Notes under the pieces: model-generated
What the model was told of the DNA's origin: nothing
The model's input: the letters and a program-made list of their open reading frames with translations, nothing else
The model's database searches: none
Program-made: the position numbers and the translations under genes
Shown here: piece by piece, positions 6,135-8,002 of the stretch
How the letters are laid out: every line of letters starts with the position of its first letter
Numbering within the stretch: the first letter of the stretch is position 1
Source: Verrucomicrobiales bacterium
GTDB lineage: Bacteria; Verrucomicrobiota; Verrucomicrobiia; Limisphaerales; Palsa-1400
DNA: 8,002 nt
Assembly (NCBI GenBank): GCA_028293405.1
Contig: JAQGOW010000670.1
Coordinates: 1-8,002 of the forward strand
Direction: 5' to 3'

Positions 6135-7050
6135 ACAACGGCACCTCAGCCCGAATCAACGCGCATGGCGGCGGTTTCGTAAGAATCGGCCGGCGATGGT
6201 TGCGGCGATTTTCCTGGTCGTGTTTGTCGGGTTGATTTTGTTGTGGCCGTTACTCGGTGCAACGAACCCCAATGCAGTTTCGGATGCGCAGTTTGCCAAA
6301 CCGAATGGGCAGTATTTGTTTGGCACGGATGTGCATGGGCGCGATTTGCTGGCGCGCATTTGTTACGGTGCGCGTGTTTCGCTGGTTGTCGGAGTCGTGG
6401 GCGCGGCGGTCAGTCTGGTCATCGGCGTTTCCTGGGGACTAGTGGCTGGTTACGTTGGAGGGCGTACGGACGCGGGCATGATGCGCATAGTTGATGTGCT
6501 GTATTCGATGCCGACGGTTGTATTTGTTATCGTCCTCATCACTGCGTTGAATGCGAGCTTGGCGAAAATGCAAACAGGGCCACACGCTTTATCGGCATCA
6601 ACTGTCAGGATGTTGCAATTCACGGGTTTGTTTGTGGGGCTCGGCGCTGTCTCCTGGTTGACGATGGCGCGGATTGTTCGGGGACAGGTTTTGTCATTGA
6701 GGCATCGGGCGTTTGTTGATGCCAGCCGTGTCCTGGGCGCGACGCATACGCGGATTTTGTTGAGACACATTTTGCCGAACATCTACGGCATTATCATCGT
6801 CTATCTGACGCTGACGATTCCTTCGATTGTGCTTTACGAATCGTTCCTGAGTTATCTCGGTCTCGGCATTCAACCGCCGCAGGCGAGTCTGGGGTCGCTC
6901 ATTGCTAGTGGCGCGGAGCAGATCAATGCGGTGCGGATTTATTGGTGGCTGGTTGTTTACCCCGGTGTAACTTTGGTGGTGACGTTGCTCGCGTTGAACT
7001 TTGTCGGGGATGGTTTGCGCGATGCGTTTGATCCGCATGGCGATCGGTAG
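6127..7050 (+). CDS. oppC: Oligopeptide ABC transporter permease OppC
   Basis: A 307-residue inner-membrane partner of OppB. Visible OppC hallmarks are the N-terminal RAWRRFRKNRPAM segment before helix 1, the FGTDVHGRDLLARICYGARVSL block (65-86), MARIVRGQVLSLRHRAFVDASRVLGAT with the EAA loop (180-206), the LPN turn (216-218), ESFLSYLGLGIQPP (238-251) and the closing NFVGDGLRDAFDP (291-303). A good Shine-Dalgarno sequence, GAGGG (6116-6120), lies 6 bases before the ATG, inside the oppB end, so the 8-base overlap is real coupling. Between helix 3 (about 130-142) and the MARIVRG segment there are about 20 more residues than in E. coli OppC (around 143-163, AKMQTGPHALSA). They probably form an enlarged external loop facing the binding protein. 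No ATPase gene follows. Confidence 0.95.
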   Translation: MSEQRHLSPNQRAWRRFRKNRPAMVAAIFLVVFVGLILLWPLLGATNPNAVSDAQFAKPNGQYLFGTDVHGRDLLARICYGARVSLVVGVVGAAVSLVIGVSWGLVAGYVGGRTDAGMMRIVDVLYSMPTVVFVIVLITALNASLAKMQTGPHALSASTVRMLQFTGLFVGLGAVSWLTMARIVRGQVLSLRHRAFVDASRVLGATHTRILLRHILPNIYGIIIVYLTLTIPSIVLYESFLSYLGLGIQPPQASLGSLIASGAEQINAVRIYWWLVVYPGVTLVVTLLALNFVGDGLRDAFDPHGDR

Positions 7051-7073
7051 GATTAAAAACTTATAAATTATTT

Positions 7074-8002
7074 ATGAAAGCGATACGCGTTCATCAATTC
7101 GGCGGGCCGGAAGTGATGAAGCTGGAAGAGGTGCCGAACATGCAACCCTCGGATGGTGAGGTGCTCGTGCGGATTCGCGCTGTTGGTGTTAATCCGGTGG
7201 ACACTTACATTCTCGCGGGCAGCTATGATCCGAAACCAACGTTGCCGTACACGCCTGGCAAAGATGCGGCGGGGGAGGTCGTTGGGACGGGTGAACGTGT
7301 TTACATCACCGGCTCAGTTACCGGCGCGAATGCAGATCATGCGCTATGCAAATCATTCGACGTCCATCCGTTGCCGAAGCGCCTTTCATTTGAGCAAGGT
7401 GCGGCGGTTGGCGTTCCGTATGCGACGGCGTATCGCGCACTCTTCCAACGCGCGCGCGCAATTGCCGGTGAAACCATTTTGATCCACGGCGGCAGTGGTG
7501 GTGTTGGCACGGCAGCGATTCAGCTCGCGCGCAACGCGGGCATGGTTGTTATCGCGACGGCTGGAACTGATGAAGGCATTGAGCTCACCAAAAAACTCGG
7601 CGCGCAGCATGTGTTGAATCATCGCAAGCCGGATTACCTCAACGAAATTGCGAAAATCACCAGCGGTCGCGGCGTCGATGTCATCCTCGAGATGCTTTCC
7701 AATGTGAATCTTGGCAAAGACCTCACCGTGCTCGCGATGAGCGGGCGAATCAGTGTCATCGGCAGTCGTGGCCCCGTTGAGATTAATCCGCGCGATGCGA
7801 TGAAGCGTGACGCCGATATTCGCGGAGTCATGTTGGGCAACGCCACTGCGGCTGACCGCGCCGAGATTTTCGCCGCGCTTGGGGCCGGGTTCGAAAATGG
7901 CACGCTCACGCCGATCGTTGGAAAAATTCTTCCACTCGCCGAAGCGGCTAAAGCGCACGAAGAGGTAATGAAACCCGGCGCGCACGGCAAGATCGTGTTG
8001 AT
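7074..8002 (+). CDS. NADPH:quinone reductase, zeta-crystallin type (partial at window end)
   Basis: The frame is open from ATG 7074 to the window end (309 codons plus 2 bases) and probably lacks only a few C-terminal residues. It follows zeta-crystallin/QOR of the medium-chain dehydrogenase superfamily closely: VHQFGGPEVMKLEEVP (6-21), GVNPVDTYILAG (38-49), LPYTPGKDAAG (57-67), ALCKSFDVHPLPKRLSF (90-106), the nucleotide-binding HGGSGGVGTAAIQLA (138-152), RGVDVILEMLSNVNLGKDL (199-217), SRGPVEINPRDAM (231-243) and GAHGKIVL at the end. No zinc-binding cysteines or GHE motif are present, as expected for this zinc-free branch. The cytoplasmic reaction is NADPH-dependent one- or two-electron reduction of quinones or enones. 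After DAAG only EVVGTGE precedes RVY, about 9 residues fewer than usual. It starts 23 bases after oppC in an AT-rich gap holding TATAAA (7062-7067) but no near Shine-Dalgarno sequence. Confidence 0.92.
   Translation, partial: MKAIRVHQFGGPEVMKLEEVPNMQPSDGEVLVRIRAVGVNPVDTYILAGSYDPKPTLPYTPGKDAAGEVVGTGERVYITGSVTGANADHALCKSFDVHPLPKRLSFEQGAAVGVPYATAYRALFQRARAIAGETILIHGGSGGVGTAAIQLARNAGMVVIATAGTDEGIELTKKLGAQHVLNHRKPDYLNEIAKITSGRGVDVILEMLSNVNLGKDLTVLAMSGRISVIGSRGPVEINPRDAMKRDADIRGVMLGNATAADRAEIFAALGAGFENGTLTPIVGKILPLAEAAKAHEEVMKPGAHGKIVL

Noticed and set aside
7386..7985. 199-residue minus-strand open frame opposite the quinone reductase
   Set aside because: Antisense shadow of a well-conserved QOR coding frame, with no recognisable domain.

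Overview
The window looks like a chromosomal segment of a Verrucomicrobiota bacterium, probably from the Pedosphaera/Limisphaerales side of the phylum. The main clue is the secreted PQQ-type dehydrogenase at 1057-2940. It ends in a short module (LSWP ... LQ.QTN ... W..V ... VFYRL) that I associate with many exported proteins of that group. Base composition is moderately GC-rich and even. I see no phage, IS, CRISPR, tRNA or rRNA sequence. The taxonomic call is inference from protein style, not from a marker gene.

Layout, left to right. (1) 1-198: C-terminal end of an oligopeptide-binding protein (OppA/SBP_bac_5 type), followed by a hairpin plus T-run that looks like an intrinsic terminator. 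(2) 253-1041: unrecognised 262-residue protein with a Tat-like export signal and a run of G-x-N-I type repeats suggesting a beta-solenoid. (3) 1057-2940, minus strand: exported glucose/sorbosone dehydrogenase-like protein with an Ig-like N-terminal domain. (4) 3077-4588, minus strand: 12-helix MFS transporter distantly like the peptide (POT) group. (5) 4705-5216: type II toxin-antitoxin pair (PF09720-type antitoxin and ParE/RelE toxin) whose genes overlap by 4 bases. (6) 5220-7050: oligopeptide ABC permeases OppB and OppC, overlapping by 8 bases. (7) 7074 to the window end: zeta-crystallin-type NADPH:quinone reductase, cut by the window edge and with an unusually short loop.

The oppA end at the left and oppBC at the right are parts of the same kind of peptide importer, yet about 5 kb of unrelated genes lies between them, and the toxin-antitoxin pair runs directly into oppB. 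TA-oppB-oppC may be one transcript. No ATPase genes (oppD/oppF) are present in the window. I found no clearly new biological system. The points most worth checking are the TA-permease linkage, the split importer, the repeat-containing Tat protein and the shortened loop in the quinone reductase.
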